Of a DNA stretch of 10,270 nt, positions 1 to 6,006 are shown piece by piece. Position 1 is the stretch's first letter. Each line of letters opens with the position of its first letter. The translations under genes and the position numbers were made by a program. The notes below the pieces were generated by a model. The model was given only the letters and a program-made list of their open reading frames with translations, did no database searches and was not told the DNA's origin. This stretch comes from Oceanospirillaceae bacterium (GTDB lineage Bacteria > Pseudomonadota > Gammaproteobacteria > Pseudomonadales > Balneatricaceae), in contig DPHB01000060.1 in the NCBI GenBank assembly GCA_003521845.1, positions 1 to 10,270 on the forward strand, written 5' to 3'.

Positions 1-1
1 A

Positions 2-82
2 CTAGTTCAAGCATAGGATGACGTTAACGCTTTCCTCCTCGCAATGCTGGTAGGCACGCTGCTGATTTACATGGTTGCATAG
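2..82 (+). other. Possible 3' tail of a membrane-protein gene (left edge)
   Basis: In the frame ending at the TAG at 80-82, the last stretch reads as a hydrophobic segment (about FLLAMLVGTLLIYMVA), like the last transmembrane helix of a permease. The same frame has a TAG at 14-16, so if this is a gene tail it is interrupted. Otherwise the frame is only about 21 codons long and may be chance. I cannot assign a family. The sequence left of the window would decide it. Confidence 0.2.
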
Positions 83-173
83 CCATGATTGGTTTACATG
101 GTCTAATGCTGGCCATGTTAATGAATATTTATATTAAATAATTGGTTATGTTGTTTAATAGGTGTACCTTAAA

Positions 174-197
174 ATAAATAATGATGTTATTATTTAT
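174..197. repeat. AT-rich perfect inverted repeat, 9-bp arms
   Basis: Arms ATAAATAAT (174-182) and ATTATTTAT (189-197) are perfectly complementary around a 6-base spacer GATGTT. With only A/T in the arms it would be a weak hairpin, so a protein-binding dyad is as likely as an RNA structure. Chance is not excluded in such AT-rich DNA. Confidence 0.35.
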
Positions 198-203
198 CCA
201 TAG

Positions 204-220
204 CGATTTATATTAAATCG
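204..220. repeat. Perfect inverted repeat, 7-bp arms (operator-like)
   Basis: CGATTTA (204-210) and TAAATCG (214-220) are perfect inverted arms around TAT. The size and symmetry resemble a dimeric repressor site. No regulator can be assigned. Confidence 0.35.
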
Positions 221-271
221 TATCCAATATATTAATAAATAAATTTCTTATTTGTTAATATTTCTCTTAAA

Positions 272-286
272 GGAAACATAGTTTCC
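272..286. promoter_or_regulatory. Operator-like dyad GGAAAC-ATA-GTTTCC
   Basis: A perfect 6+3+6 dyad. Near-copies with similar geometry follow at 312-326 (GGAAAC-TTT-GTTTTC) and 438-450 (GAAAACGTGTTTC), and isolated GTTTCC half-sites occur at 410-415 and 426-431. Repeated copies upstream of a single gene at 608 suggest cooperative binding of a dimeric regulator. The regulator is unknown, and this is inference from sequence symmetry only. Confidence 0.45.
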
Positions 287-311
287 ATAATCCCGTTTTA
301 CTCACTGAATT

Positions 312-326
312 GGAAACTTTGTTTTC
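312..326. promoter_or_regulatory. Second GGAAAC-N3-GTTT(T)C operator-like site
   Basis: GGAAAC, TTT, GTTTTC: one arm is perfect and the other carries one mismatch relative to the dyad at 272-286. The two site centres are 40 bp apart, close to four helical turns, which would place both on the same face of the DNA. Confidence 0.35.
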
Positions 327-437
327 TTTTGTGAATTTTTCGTTTTCTTAAGTTTTTATAAAATACATATAAAACAATAGTTTAAGTGTTTTTAATGATG
401 TTTTTGCGTGTTTCCTTAGTCGCTGGTTTCCGAAAGT

Positions 438-450
438 GAAAACGTGTTTC
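438..450. promoter_or_regulatory. Third GAAA(C)-N3-GTTTC operator-like site
   Basis: GAAAACGTGTTTC matches GAAACNNNGTTTC except for one base. It lies closest to the gene at 608 of the three sites and just upstream of the weak promoter-like hexamers around 479-521. Confidence 0.3.
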
Positions 451-607
451 TGATCGCCTAAAATGTTCGATACTATTTTTGTTTTTATTTTAAAACCCTC
501 TATACATCGCAAATTTATACTAATACTATGGTTGCATCTTAAATATATTGGTTATTGGTTCTTTATGTTGTTTGTAGAGACTGATAAAACATAAACAGGT
601 GATTACT

Positions 608-1063
608 ATGAAAATGGTTCCAAAGCTTACAATGAACGATACGCAGATTATTATGCAAGCTTGCTTGGATAAAGCTAAGGAAATCGGCGTTGATATGGAT
701 ATAGCTATTACCGACGACGGCGGCCACCTGCTGCAGTTCCAACGTATGGATAACGCACGTATTACTAGCATCGATATTTCCATGGGTAAGTCGTTCACGG
801 CTTCTGCCGCACGCAAGTCTACGCGTGCTTATGGTGAAGTAAGTGGCGTGGGTAAGCCTGCCTTTGGTATTAATACCAGCAACAATGGCCGTTTCTCCAT
901 TATTGCCGGTGGTGTGCCGTTATTCTTTGAAGATCATATTGTTGGTGGCATTGGTTGTAGCTCGGGTACGCCTGACCAAGATGAGTTGGTGGCTTTAGCT
1001 GGTGTGCAAGCTTTTGCAGAGCTTGTTTGTGCCCCACAGGACAATGTTGCAGCCATGGCCTAA
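608..1063 (+). CDS. GlcG/HbpS family (DUF336) heme-binding-like protein
   Basis: A 151-residue protein of the GlcG/HbpS family. Visible family signatures are the N-terminal helix region, the ITDDGGHLLQF strand, the K-S-x-TA-x-A helix after ISMGKSF, and the C-terminal signature AGGVPLFFEDHIVGGIGCSSG followed by QDE and AGVQAF. Members form small oligomers. Streptomyces HbpS binds heme, while GlcG and many others sit beside oxidoreductase or catabolic genes with no settled function. There is no signal peptide, so it is probably cytoplasmic. The ATG at 608 is preferred over an in-frame GTG at 599 because AGGTG at 597-601 sits 6 bases before it. The next gene follows after 38 bases and is probably co-transcribed. 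The family call is firm; the biochemical role is not. Confidence 0.9.
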   Translation: MKMVPKLTMNDTQIIMQACLDKAKEIGVDMDIAITDDGGHLLQFQRMDNARITSIDISMGKSFTASAARKSTRAYGEVSGVGKPAFGINTSNNGRFSIIAGGVPLFFEDHIVGGIGCSSGTPDQDELVALAGVQAFAELVCAPQDNVAAMA

Positions 1064-1101
1064 GCAACTAAGCGATAGATACAGATATTGGAGTTGGCAT
1101 T

Positions 1102-1521
1102 ATGAACACACAAATACAAACAGTTGTTTTTGACAATGTTAGCCTACAAGGTTTTGAACCAAAAGTTGCTGCCATGTTTGCTGAGGAAATAAGTAAAGAT
1201 AGCTGCATTAATGGTGTCGTGCGTATAAAGGTTGAATTACACGGTAGCTTTGCTAGTCAGAGTTTAAAAGACCTCATTGCGGCGACTATTGTCACCGGCT
1301 TACAAGGCCTGTCTTTAGAAAACGCACAAGTGAACTTGCAACAGGTGCGCAACAGCAAACGTTTACGCTTGTCCGGCCTACGTGAGATTTATTTTGATGT
1401 TGCTCAGGACTTATTGATTCAGCAGCAGGAGCTACCAACACAGTCTAGTGGTATTACAATTTCGGCCAAAAACATTGATGCAGAAGTGGTGATGCAGCGA
1501 GCCTATTGGTTGGCTAGTTAG
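1102..1521 (+). CDS. Uncharacterised 139-residue protein
   Basis: I do not recognise this protein. It has a good start, with GGAG at 1090-1093 eight bases before the ATG, and clean coding character. It lies 38 bases after the GlcG/HbpS-like gene on the same strand, so the two are probably one transcript, ended by the inverted repeat just downstream. The sequence has no signal peptide, no clear transmembrane helix and no cysteine cluster (a single Cys near residue 35). It looks like a small soluble alpha/beta protein: a strand-rich centre (VVRIKVELHG), then an alanine/leucine-rich helix, a basic patch (NSKRLRLSGLR) and a Gln-rich stretch. The stop is TAG. A partner of the HbpS-like protein is an inference from position only. 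Confidence 0.75.
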   Translation: MNTQIQTVVFDNVSLQGFEPKVAAMFAEEISKDSCINGVVRIKVELHGSFASQSLKDLIAATIVTGLQGLSLENAQVNLQQVRNSKRLRLSGLREIYFDVAQDLLIQQQELPTQSSGITISAKNIDAEVVMQRAYWLAS

Positions 1522-1529
1522 TCATATTT

Positions 1530-1554
1530 GGGGTCAGACCTCAGGTCTGACCCC
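1530..1554. terminator. Perfect 12-bp-arm inverted repeat between convergent genes (bidirectional terminator or REP-like)
   Basis: GGGGTCAGACCT (1530-1541) is followed by one base and its exact complement AGGTCTGACCCC (1543-1554). It lies 8 bases after the stop of the 139-residue gene and 12 bases before the stop of the convergent dioxygenase gene, where a bidirectional terminator is expected. There is no strong T-tract on the + side, only a T-rich TTAATTACTCTTTAT, so classical intrinsic termination is uncertain. GGGGTCAGA-type palindromes also occur as dispersed REP-like elements in many proteobacteria, which is the alternative. Confidence 0.6.
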
Positions 1555-1566
1555 GTTAATTACTCT

Positions 1567-2541
1567 TTATTCCGGTAACGGAAAGCCATTTCTACCTGGA
1601 AACTCCGGCGCTAATTCTCTAGCATTCGGCATCTTTAGCCATAGGCGTAGCAACTTACGGCGTTGATCCAATTCTTCAAAATCTTCAAAAGACGAACGTG
1701 AATGCAATACCATATAGTTGTTGGCAAATTGCATATCACCGGGCTGCATCATCATATCCAAACGCAAATGCTCTTGCTGCATGATTTTATCAAACCAATT
1801 CAAGGCTTCAATTTCTACTTGAGCTAAGGGGAAGTTCATCACTTCGTGACCTAGTTCAACGTATTGGCGTAAGTAGCGGCAACTAAGCTTGTTGTTATGG
1901 AAGCTAAATAAGGGCGACAAGCTAGGTTGGTCTTCACATAGGTGCGCGTAGTAAAAGAACTTGTAGTAAATGCCAATGTATTGCGGGTATTTTTCTAGTA
2001 ACTCGTTGTAAATAGCCGCCACGCTGACTAGGCTACTGAGGCCACCTTGCTTGGCTTGGCGTAGGCACAAGAGTGCCACAACGTCCGATGGATCACTGTG
2101 ATAGGGCAGGTAGCGGTTGGTTTCATAAACGCGGGTGTGCTTGTCATTTAAATCCCCTGTATTCTCAACGGCGCCCAATAGATCGCCACGTGGGTTCTGT
2201 CCTACCGGAGTGCCAAGGTACAGGCCAATGCCGTAATAGATGGCATTGGTTTCCTGCTCTGAGTAATTTTCTAGGGGCAGGCCGCGTAATAAGAAAAAGC
2301 CGCGGCCATTTTCTAGTTCATCAGCCAGTAGATCTAACTTCTGTGCAAAGCTGGTAAGCGGAAAATGCTGCTTGTGAAAATTTGGGAATGACATGCCAAG
2401 GCTGTGCAGATACTGTAAGCCTTTGTTTAAGTCATCAATGTCGTTTTGGGTAAGATAATGAATCCAGTCTTGGTTGTTGGCATGGTCTTGGCCCACCCAT
2501 GCTTCTGGGCCTTGGATAGGTGTCGTCTTTATTATGCTCAC
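1567..2541 (-). CDS. TauD/TfdA family Fe(II)/2-oxoglutarate-dependent dioxygenase
   Basis: A non-heme iron dioxygenase of the TauD/TfdA (clavaminate synthase-like) fold, which couples decarboxylation of 2-oxoglutarate to hydroxylation or oxidative cleavage of a substrate. The iron-binding triad is visible: HSD within YLPYHSDPSD, and the distal His in NNYMVLHSRSSF, followed by the 2-oxoglutarate-binding Arg region RRKLLRLWLK. The N-terminal GPEAWVGQD is also typical of this subgroup. The frame is open to a TTG at 2598 (343 residues), but that TTG lacks a ribosome-binding site and the extra 19 residues are low-complexity. The GTG at 2541, preceded by CGGAAA, is my preferred start (324 residues), with moderate confidence. 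It is divergent from the FAD oxidoreductase at 2749. The substrate is unknown; relatives act on sulfonates, betaines and amino acids. Confidence 0.88.
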   Translation of the reverse strand: MSIIKTTPIQGPEAWVGQDHANNQDWIHYLTQNDIDDLNKGLQYLHSLGMSFPNFHKQHFPLTSFAQKLDLLADELENGRGFFLLRGLPLENYSEQETNAIYYGIGLYLGTPVGQNPRGDLLGAVENTGDLNDKHTRVYETNRYLPYHSDPSDVVALLCLRQAKQGGLSSLVSVAAIYNELLEKYPQYIGIYYKFFYYAHLCEDQPSLSPLFSFHNNKLSCRYLRQYVELGHEVMNFPLAQVEIEALNWFDKIMQQEHLRLDMMMQPGDMQFANNYMVLHSRSSFEDFEELDQRRKLLRLWLKMPNARELAPEFPGRNGFPLPE

Positions 2542-2748
2542 ATTGGTTTCCGAGGTGTTATTGTTAGCGTTTATCGATTTTAGTTGCAAATGAAACAATT
2601 ATCAAGTAATTAGAGGAAGAGTCTGATCAATGCCTAGTTATCATCACCAGCTATTATCAAGCCTTTTCTTGACTGCATTGCTAGTAACAGATTAGGGTGT
2701 CGAATTCGGCTTTGAAGTTGCCCAGTTGAGTTACCAAAAGGATTGCTC
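2542..2748. promoter_or_regulatory. Divergent promoter region between dioxygenase and FAD oxidoreductase genes
   Basis: About 150-205 bases (depending on the dioxygenase start) must contain the start signals for both divergent genes. ATTATCAAG occurs twice as a direct repeat (2598-2606 and 2653-2661). A -35-like TTGACT lies at 2669-2674 on the + strand, but the -10 at normal spacing is poor. Expression control shared by the two genes is inferred from geometry. Confidence 0.35.
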
Positions 2749-3972
2749 ATGAGTTTTGCTCAGTCATCAAGCTACCCCAGTAAATCTGCCTACGATGTGG
2801 TTATTGTGGGTGGCGCTATGATGGGCTCTGCCACGGCTTGGTTTTTGTCAGATAACCCTGATTTTGATGGGTCGGTATTGGTCGTAGAGCAAGACCCAAG
2901 CTACCAAAATACATCCACTATGCATACGACATCCTGTATGCGTCAGCAGTTTAGCTCGGCCCTAAATGTAAAAATTTCTCAGTTTGCCGCCGATTTTGTA
3001 AAAAATATGCGTACTTATATGGGCGGTGACGAGCGCGTGCCACAATTGGCCATTCACAATTTTGGCTATATGTACTTGGCGGACACGGTTGAATTTGCTC
3101 AGCAACTGCGCCAGGCCCACCAGGTGCAGCAGCTAGCTGGCGCAGCCACTCAGTTAATGAGTGCTGACGAAATTAAAAAGGCCTACCCCTTTTATAATAC
3201 CGACGATATTGTTTTGGGTTCCATTAACCTGGTGGACGAAGGCTATTGGGACAGTACGGCGGTATTTGATTGGTGGCGTCGTAGTGCCAAAGAGCGAGGT
3301 GTAGAATACCTTCACAATGAAGTGGTAGCTATGAGCCTTAACGACACGGGAAACCGTGTTAGTAGTATTACCTTAAAGTCTGGTGAAGTGGTGCATTGTG
3401 GTCAGCTAGTGAATGCTGCTGGCCCGCGAGCGCTAAAGACCTCGCGTATGGCAGGCATTGAGATACCCGTTGAACCACGTAAACGTTTTTCCTGGGTATT
3501 TTCTGCTGCACAAGCTTTGGATCGCGACTTGCCTCTTACCATTGATCCTTCTGGCGTGCATGTGCGTGAAAATGGTCATGGTACCTATCAAGCCGGCGCC
3601 CATAGTGCTATCGACCCGGCAGTGGATTATGATGATTTTGGTATGGATCATGGCTTATGGGAAAACCATGTGTGGCCTGTACTCGCTACGCGTATTCCGC
3701 AATTTGAGGCGCTCAAAGTAACTAGCCAGTGGGCCGGCCACTATGCCATGAATACCTTTGATCACAACGCTATCATGGGGCCTCATACAGAAGTAGAGAA
3801 TTTCATTTTTCTGAATGGTTTTTCTGGTCATGGTTTGCAGCAATCTCCAGCGATGGGGCGGGCCACCGCAGAGTTGATTACCTATGGAGCATACCGTAGT
3901 TTGGACATGACCTCCTTTAACTATGCGCGTATTGCCAATAACCAACCCTTTGTTGAAAGCGCCATAATCTAG
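2749..3972 (+). CDS. FAD-dependent oxidoreductase, DAO family (sarcosine oxidase/FOXRED1-like)
   Basis: A 407-residue flavoprotein of the D-amino-acid oxidase (DAO) superfamily. An N-terminal Rossmann motif, DVVIVGGAMMGSATAW at about residues 16-31, ends in an acidic residue in LVVEQD that should hold the FAD ribose. Next come the CMRQQFS segment typical of sarcosine/dimethylglycine-type enzymes, the LVNAAGP strand, and a C-terminal FAD-closing motif, FLNGFSGHGLQQSPAMGRA. Such enzymes oxidise secondary or N-methyl amines or amino acids to imines. No signal peptide is seen. The ATG at 2749 is chosen because AAAAGGA (2736-2742) lies 6 bases upstream; an in-frame TTG at 2743 lies within 3 bases of that site. 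It is divergent from the dioxygenase and convergent with the broken PLP gene. The exact substrate is not readable. Confidence 0.9.
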   Translation: MSFAQSSSYPSKSAYDVVIVGGAMMGSATAWFLSDNPDFDGSVLVVEQDPSYQNTSTMHTTSCMRQQFSSALNVKISQFAADFVKNMRTYMGGDERVPQLAIHNFGYMYLADTVEFAQQLRQAHQVQQLAGAATQLMSADEIKKAYPFYNTDDIVLGSINLVDEGYWDSTAVFDWWRRSAKERGVEYLHNEVVAMSLNDTGNRVSSITLKSGEVVHCGQLVNAAGPRALKTSRMAGIEIPVEPRKRFSWVFSAAQALDRDLPLTIDPSGVHVRENGHGTYQAGAHSAIDPAVDYDDFGMDHGLWENHVWPVLATRIPQFEALKVTSQWAGHYAMNTFDHNAIMGPHTEVENFIFLNGFSGHGLQQSPAMGRATAELITYGAYRSLDMTSFNYARIANNQPFVESAII

Positions 3973-4000
3973 GCTAGTCCTATGTTTTAAAAAGAGCTGC

Positions 4001-5222
4001 CTACAAAAGCTTGTCTAAAGCTACTAGCAGCCGTTGTAGTTCTTGTGGGCTAGTGTAATGAACAAATGACAAGCGCAGTACCCCCGTGGCGGTGTCTATC
4101 CCCATGGCTTCTAATAAACGTACCGCATAGAAATGCCCAGCCCCAGCCATAATGCCTTGTTGAGTTAATTCATACGCCAATTGCTGAGGTGTTTTATGGG
4201 CACTGACCATGGATACCGTAGCGGCGCGCTGATCAGCATGGGTGGGCCCTAATATACGCACGCCTTCGCGGGCATCCAACCAAGCCAATAACTCACTTAA
4301 TAGTGGCTGTTCTGCTTGTCTTATTAGTTGTGCCACGGCAGCAGGTTTGGCGCCCGTTAATTGGTGGTGAGCATACAAGGTGTCAAAGTAATCAATGACA
4401 CCTTGGGTGGCAGCGACTTGCGCATGATCAGGGCCAGCAGGAATATACTTTTTGCTTTTTGCTTTGTGCTTGGCTATTAAAATAATGGCTTTGCGGTGCC
4501 AGCTGGGCTTCTACGTGAGAACGGATAACCATCACTCCCTGATGGGGACCAAACGTCTTGTACAAGGAAAATAGATACACATCGGCACCCAAGTCGCCAA
4601 TATTCGGCAATCCGTGACCAGCGGCCGATACACCATCAACCAAGGCGAGAGCGCCGGCTTGATGTATGAGCTGGCACCATTTTTTCACAGGGTTAATATG
4701 GGCGACAATATTGGAGCAGTGAGGGAAGGCCACCAAGCGTGTACGCTCATTGAGCAGATTACTCAAGTCGTCACCGCACAGAGCACCAGTTTCTGGATTT
4801 ACTTGCCATTCCCGTACCACCATGCCGCGTTTTGCCAAATGACGCCAGGCCCCACCGTTAGCTTCGTGGTCTTGGTTGGTAACAATAATCTCATCACCTG
4901 TCTGCCAGCCTTCAACAAACGCCTGTACCAACACATAAGTGTTTTGTGACGTAGAAGGGCCAATGTGCACTTCATCGGTAGTAACACCCAGATAGCTGGC
5001 TAGGCCGAGTAAACTGGTATCCATCTGCTCACCGGCAATGCGAGAGGCAGCATAAGCCCCATAGGGCTGTACCTTAGTAGCGCGGTAATAGTGAATGAGC
5101 CGGTCAATGACCTGCTGACAAGTATAGGAGCCACCCGCATTTTCAAAAAAGGCTTGGCCCTGCAAACTTGGTTCGGCAAAAGCAGGAAATTGGCGACGCA
5201 CAAAATCTAGGTCTAGGCTCAT
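4001..5222 (-). pseudogene. Class V aminotransferase/cysteine desulfurase-like PLP enzyme, frameshifted
   Basis: Two reading frames form one PLP fold-type I protein. The N-terminal part (5222 down to about 4455) has the PLP-ring Asp in ALVDGVSAAGH and the Schiff-base Lys in LFSLYKTFGPHQG (about residue 222). The C-terminal part (from about 4447 down to the TAG at 4001) continues with IPAGPDHAQVAATQG and ends in the small domain, GAGHFYAVRLLEAMG, LRLSFVHYTS. The break lies in a tandem CTTTTTG CTTTTTG (4448-4461). Removing one 7-base copy restores a single frame of 404 residues. As read, translation stops at the TGA at 4428-4430. The start ATG at 5222 has GGAG at 5228-5231. The family includes cysteine desulfurases, selenocysteine lyases and isopenicillin-N epimerase-like enzymes; the exact reaction is unknown. 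A sequencing error is possible. Confidence 0.85.
4448..4461. repeat. 7-bp tandem duplication CTTTTTG x2
   Basis: Two exact copies of CTTTTTG (4448-4454 and 4455-4461), followed by a partial third CTTTG (4462-4466). On the coding strand this reads CAAAAAG CAAAAAG. It adds 7 bases, shifting the PLP-enzyme gene out of frame, and is the type of change produced by replication slippage. It could revert by the same mechanism. Confidence 0.85.
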
Positions 5223-5291
5223 TAAAACTCCAACATAGATGAAAGTGATAGTGGTGAGTATAGGCTGCTATTTGCTTGCCTCACAAGAGCA

Positions 5292-5320
5292 TTGTCATTT
5301 ATCAGCTATAGTTTTAAACA
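5292..5320 (+). promoter_or_regulatory. Weak candidate promoter of the higBA cassette
   Basis: TTGTCA (5292-5297, five of six consensus bases) is followed after 17 bases by TAAACA (5315-5320, three of six). A direct repeat AGCTATA at 5304-5310 and 5321-5327 brackets the -10. The -10 is poor, so this is tentative, but no better promoter is visible before the toxin gene. Confidence 0.3.
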
Positions 5321-5341
5321 AGCTATAAAAAATGCACGCAT

Positions 5342-5360
5342 TGTAACGTGTAGCGATACA
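5342..5360. promoter_or_regulatory. Candidate HigA operator, imperfect dyad
   Basis: TGTAACG-TGTAG-CGATACA forms an inverted repeat with six of seven arm positions matching. It sits directly before the GGA (5361-5363) that precedes the toxin start. HigA-type antitoxins usually repress their own operon by binding such dyads near the promoter or start. The assignment is inferred from position and symmetry. Confidence 0.35.
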
Positions 5361-5367
5361 GGATACT

Positions 5368-5664
5368 ATGGCAATGATTCATACATTCAAGGATGAATGG
5401 TTAGATGATTATTACTTTCTAGGGAAATGGTCAAAGCATATACCCAGTAATCTAGATACAGCCCTAAATAGGAAGCTCAACATTATTCAAATCGCTAATG
5501 ATACTGAAGATTTAAAAGTGCCTCATGGTAATCGATTCGAAAACCTGCGAGGTAACCTTAACGGTTGGTGTTCGATTAGGGTGAATAAACAATATCGTTT
5601 GATTTTTCAATGGCATAAAGGGCTGGCTAGTGAGATATATCTGGATGCTCATGTATATAGGTAG
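5368..5664 (+). CDS. higB: HigB-type toxin (RelE/ParE superfamily)
   Basis: A 98-residue basic protein of the HigB group. HigB enzymes are ribosome-dependent mRNA interferases that cleave transcripts during translation. Recognisable features are the opening IHTFKDEWL, the long helix-rich first half, PHGNRFENLRGNLNGWCSIRVN, and the closing QYRLIFQW ... DAHVYR, which match the order of conserved blocks in HigB. The toxin precedes the antitoxin, as is normal for hig loci. An ATG at 5374 (MIHTFK) fits the family N-terminus best and lies 10 bases after GGA; the ATG at 5368 is only 4 bases after it. The gap to the antitoxin is 9 bases, so translation is likely coupled. The length is normal and the gene appears intact. 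Confidence 0.88.
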   Translation: MAMIHTFKDEWLDDYYFLGKWSKHIPSNLDTALNRKLNIIQIANDTEDLKVPHGNRFENLRGNLNGWCSIRVNKQYRLIFQWHKGLASEIYLDAHVYR

Positions 5665-5673
5665 AGATAAACT

Positions 5674-5991
5674 ATGGCGGATTTATTAAAAATTCCAGCA
5701 CACAAACCTACGGGTGTTGGGGTTATGCTGAAAGAGGAATTTCTGGAGCCTTTGAACGTTAGCCAAGGTGAACTAGCGAAAGCTATGGGCGTAGGTAGAA
5801 AGACTGTGAATGAGCTTTGTGGTGGGCGTAGGGGCGTTACTGCAGAAACAGCTTTCCTATTGGCTAAGGTTCTAGGGACTACGCCAGAATTTTGGCTCAA
5901 TCTCCAGTTATTGAACGATATGTGGCTGGCTGAACATAATGAGCTATTGGCTGATAAACTGAAGTTAGCTCGGCCTTTAGTAGCTGCCTAG
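5674..5991 (+). CDS. higA: HigA-type antitoxin, XRE-family DNA-binding protein
   Basis: A 105-residue protein with a helix-turn-helix at about residues 25-55 (SQGELAKAMGVGRKTVNEL then CGGRRGVTAETAFLLAKVLG) followed by the HigA signature TTPEFWLNLQ. It should bind and neutralise HigB and repress the operon as a complex. It starts 9 bases after the toxin stop; GGTAGAG lies just upstream, overlapping the end of higB. It ends in TAG at 5989-5991, and the acpH reading frame resumes in the same frame right after this stop. The gene is of usual length and looks intact. Confidence 0.9.
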   Translation: MADLLKIPAHKPTGVGVMLKEEFLEPLNVSQGELAKAMGVGRKTVNELCGGRRGVTAETAFLLAKVLGTTPEFWLNLQLLNDMWLAEHNELLADKLKLARPLVAA

Positions 5992-5993
5992 TT

Positions 5994-5998
5994 AGAGG
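5994..5998 (+). promoter_or_regulatory. Ribosome-binding site AGAGG that points to an ATC start of acpH
   Basis: AGAGG (5994-5998) lies 8 bases before the ATC at 6007, an ideal Shine-Dalgarno spacing. There is no ATG, GTG or TTG in this frame between the higA stop (5989-5991) and 6067. The site therefore supports initiation at 6007, or marks where an ATG was lost. Confidence 0.55.
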
Positions 5999-6006
5999 TA
6001 TTCCCG

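Larger units (their letters stand above)
83..607. promoter_or_regulatory. AT-rich intergenic region upstream of the GlcG/HbpS-like gene
   Basis: About 525 bases without a convincing gene on either strand. The region is very AT-rich and holds several inverted repeats: arms ATAAATAAT at 174-182/189-197, arms CGATTTA at 204-210/214-220, and GGAAAC-type dyads further down, listed separately. A 10-base direct repeat TTTACATGGT occurs at 66-75 and 93-102. The density of dyads and the downstream gene starting at 608 suggest a regulatory region. A weak sigma-70-like pair TTGTTT (479-484), 16 bases, TATACA (501-506) is possible but not convincing. A second -10-like hexamer TATACT lies at 516-521 without a matching -35. 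No terminator with a U-tract was found for an upstream gene. Confidence 0.4.

Noticed and set aside
83..600. CRISPR array or small RNA in the AT-rich left region
   Set aside because: The repeats are short, irregularly spaced dyads, with no regular direct repeats and no strong GC-rich hairpin with a T-tract.
526..816. 96-residue - strand open frame overlapping the HbpS-like gene start
   Set aside because: It is antisense to a clear GlcG/HbpS domain, and its hydrophobic look comes from complementing AT-rich codons.
2073..2357. 94-residue + strand open frame inside the dioxygenase gene
   Set aside because: Antisense to a gene with clear HxD...H motifs. The sequence is rich in Cys, His and Arg without family features.
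4428..5222. Treating the two halves of the PLP enzyme as two separate genes
   Set aside because: The C-terminal half has no plausible start of its own, and the halves join perfectly when one 7-base repeat copy is removed.
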